Part shown: positions 12,201 to 12,977 of the stretch, in pieces
Numbering within the stretch: the stretch's first letter is position 1
Layout: the number at the start of each line of letters is the position of its first letter
Assembly: GCA_031260745.1 (NCBI GenBank)
Contig: JAISKY010000180.1
Location: 1 to 12,977, forward strand
DNA from: Oscillospiraceae bacterium
GTDB taxonomy: Bacteria > Bacillota > Clostridia > Oscillospirales > Oscillospiraceae
Direction: 5' to 3'
Length of the DNA: 12,977 bases
Notes under the pieces: generated by a model
The model's input: the letters and a program-made list of their open reading frames with translations, nothing else
Told to the model about the DNA's origin: nothing
The model's database searches: none
Program-made: the position numbers and the translations under genes

Positions 12201-12977
12201 CCATCAGCCGAACGGCGATTTGATTGCGGGCTTAACTTCGTCCGCGATAAAAGAAGGCTTGGCTCTTAACAGCATTAACGGGTATGCGTTCCCGACTTCC
12301 GGAGCGTGGCTTCCGGCGGGCGCAACCTTTGTCAAATGGGTAGACAGCCGCGAATATGAGTGGAAACTTACGGATACGTCTTACTCGGACGTTCATCTGT
12401 ACGCCCGGTATACCCTGGGTCTGGCGGTTACGTTTATGAACGAGCCGTTCGAGGCCGGTAAATCGGACTACACGCAATTTGCCAGCGTTGCTGTAACGAC
12501 CCCCAGCAAAACGCTTGGAAGCACTTTGCCCGGCGGACCTACAGTTGATGGTGAAACCTTTGTGGGTTGGTACAAAGCGGATGGCACACAGTTTACGGGA
12601 ACTACGAAAGTTACCTCGTCGCTGACCGTGTATCCGAAATTTACACCGACAGTAGTTACGGTAACATTCGACGGAAACGGCGGAACGCCTTCGTTCCCGA
12701 GTAAAACGGGAGCGGTCGGAGCGGCTATCGGCAGTTTGCCTACAGCTACCCGGACCGGGTATACTCTCAGTGGTTGGTATACTGCAAGTACCGGCGGAAC
12801 GAAGATTGAAACGACTACACCGGTTCCCGGAAATGTAACGTATTACGCGCAGTGGGCGATAGACCCGAACCAGACTTACACGATAACATACGCGACTGAC
12901 GGCAATGGCACAACGACTCCGCCGACCGAGACGAAGCAGGTGCTGACAGATCCTACCGGCTCGACAGCGACAGCGGC
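9244..12977 (+). CDS. Large secreted/surface protein with InlB B-type repeats (incomplete at right edge)
   Basis: An open frame of at least 1,244 codons without stop, continuing past the window. The ATG at 9244 has AAGGGAG about 9 bases ahead. Residues 1-32 are a signal peptide: a basic start (KSKTGKMKR), a hydrophobic core and a probable cleavage after SMAFA. A Gly/Glu/Asp-rich linker follows at about 33-65. The remainder is repeated beta-rich modules recognisable by W-centred motifs (FDGW, FLGW, FGGWYYD, FVGWYKADG, LSGWYT) and closing LTAKW, LYAKW or YYAQW strands. The clearest Listeria/Bacteroides repeats are at about 400-484 (YFTVTFDSAGG ... LTAKW) and 1140-1204 (VTFDGNGGTPSFPSKTGAVG to YYAQW). 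Such proteins act as adhesins or wall-associated proteins. The anchoring signal, normally C-terminal, is outside the window. Thr and Ala are abundant and Cys is rare. Confidence 0.9.
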   Translation, partial: MLKSKTGKMKRIAALVLVMVFMLSLAPSMAFAYGEEDGSNPTDVISGGESGSSETGGDETGGDGDLPVSANFYVNYFTVDVADGAPSQYGGTESYSGLVGDSVYDDSYAKEITGYTYSAGYYDGKTEDVIVENDDEGNGTVLGLYYLKDEPSPSHKYVIKFVVDGEVVATIDDYIPGSPVAAPADPAAPQGKVFDGWSVDLNTISSDDFIQELPNPRFRGAVTDPVYVLTITAEFEDGLVISFYNGNELFSKMFVVKGQTIGANDLPAAPVQGSSLFLGWSPVKDATEYTGWDDITVGDSSISLYAIYSKEDSTFTVTYYNYDSNGTLVIEDIDTVTGGTVSVPAYAVNSSDSKMHDGTWKFIVNAPATLDATALATAAPMTEDITVYGNLAIVPGMSDYFTVTFDSAGGVGSTTGKAVPAQYVLSGGKANAPDTITKANAAFDGWFTGATKNAATGEYNFSAATAYNFTGNVTGNLLLTAKWNVQKTQYTVKYWVERPDALTAIGGTTTIANAATDNRFDPGTDTTNYAFVGSAVVTTGINASTKAATVTDNNATRTLAGIGFTNTAGYQFRHISLENEVSGAPATTTNTSVNVTIAADGSTVVNVYYRLTVYTLQVDFNNYPANASTGSYAAGNIKHPTTGVTISAATGNNYDYYIYAKREQSLSSVFPHATGAFDGWMLLNNSNGSSGDARYKNPFATFNSTLYNASTIGTGTTVSLGATWANDNRRRFTVHYMLQDVDNTTNIKTTTTTTSYTPGKLLRVEGTTYSSDGSGYFTGYTAENSLQANVANLRQGTNTGQSDGSGNGQVIYVPEESSIQQIIPGYELVGTAHFASGNYSPLALPGTPNSAANSWYGGTLTGQNNNYNINNPVHIYVYYNLKKYPLNVYSAAAYTEAGSELRYNNTSVTYTSDIKSALDGAKTGDGNPGGEYTFGGWYYDAACSQPFLGSDYAAATMPAPLTGKTAVNLYAKWVKNAGTGEYNVYFHQPNGDLIAGLTSSAIKEGLALNSINGYAFPTSGAWLPAGATFVKWVDSREYEWKLTDTSYSDVHLYARYTLGLAVTFMNEPFEAGKSDYTQFASVAVTTPSKTLGSTLPGGPTVDGETFVGWYKADGTQFTGTTKVTSSLTVYPKFTPTVVTVTFDGNGGTPSFPSKTGAVGAAIGSLPTATRTGYTLSGWYTASTGGTKIETTTPVPGNVTYYAQWAIDPNQTYTITYATDGNGTTTPPTETKQVLTDPTGSTATA

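Noticed and set aside
9286..12477. Several minus-strand and short plus-strand ORFs of 60-145 codons
   Set aside because: They lie opposite or out of frame within the long surface protein frame, lack ribosome binding sites, and have the Arg/Ile/Val-rich composition of antisense shadows.

Overview
The window looks like an accessory, plasmid-type region of a Gram-positive, Clostridia-like bacterium (Bacillota). The basis is strong GAGG/GGAGG ribosome binding sites, GTG and TTG starts, several near-consensus sigma-A promoters with exact 17-base spacing, an RsgI-like anti-sigma protein, and a very large secreted protein with Listeria/Bacteroides-type (InlB B) repeats. This is inference from gene content; no rRNA, tRNA or single marker gene fixes the taxon.

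Bases 1-3506 are a tandem array of replication modules, all read on the minus strand. Each module has a Rep_3-type initiator gene, a promoter, its own iterons upstream of the gene, and then one copy of a shared structured repeat of about 175 bp (224-399, 1827-2000, 3325-3498). Two rep genes are complete (438-1499 and 2103-2963). The left edge holds the iterons and the -35 box of a third, whose gene lies outside the window. The iteron sequences differ completely between modules, while the repeat is nearly the same in all three. This suggests that compatible replicons were joined at, or amplified around, the repeat. A fourth initiator survives only as a 28-codon N-terminal stub (4581-4667) overlapping the end of a mazF gene.

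Bases 3500-6850 are a maintenance region. It has a decayed coding stretch, a dense cluster of perfect palindromes (3798-4002; candidate oriT or other single-strand structure), a DinJ/RelB antitoxin without a recognisable toxin, two mazEF pairs with palindromic operators over their promoters, and between the pairs a DUF536-like helix-turn-helix/coiled-coil plasmid protein. All of these genes are on the minus strand.

Bases 6847-9243 hold a short orphan RsgI-like membrane protein (minus) and a plus-strand AAA_14/DUF4143 ATPase. The ATPase is flanked by a perfect 66-bp direct repeat, by gene fragments (a GIY-YIG nuclease C-terminus on the left, an MCGRYT-type N-terminus on the right), and further out by a 15-bp inverted repeat. 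This block looks like rearranged or mobile DNA.

From 9244 to the right edge runs one open reading frame of at least 1,244 codons: a signal peptide followed by repeated beta-rich modules, read as a large secreted or surface protein, incomplete at its C-terminus.
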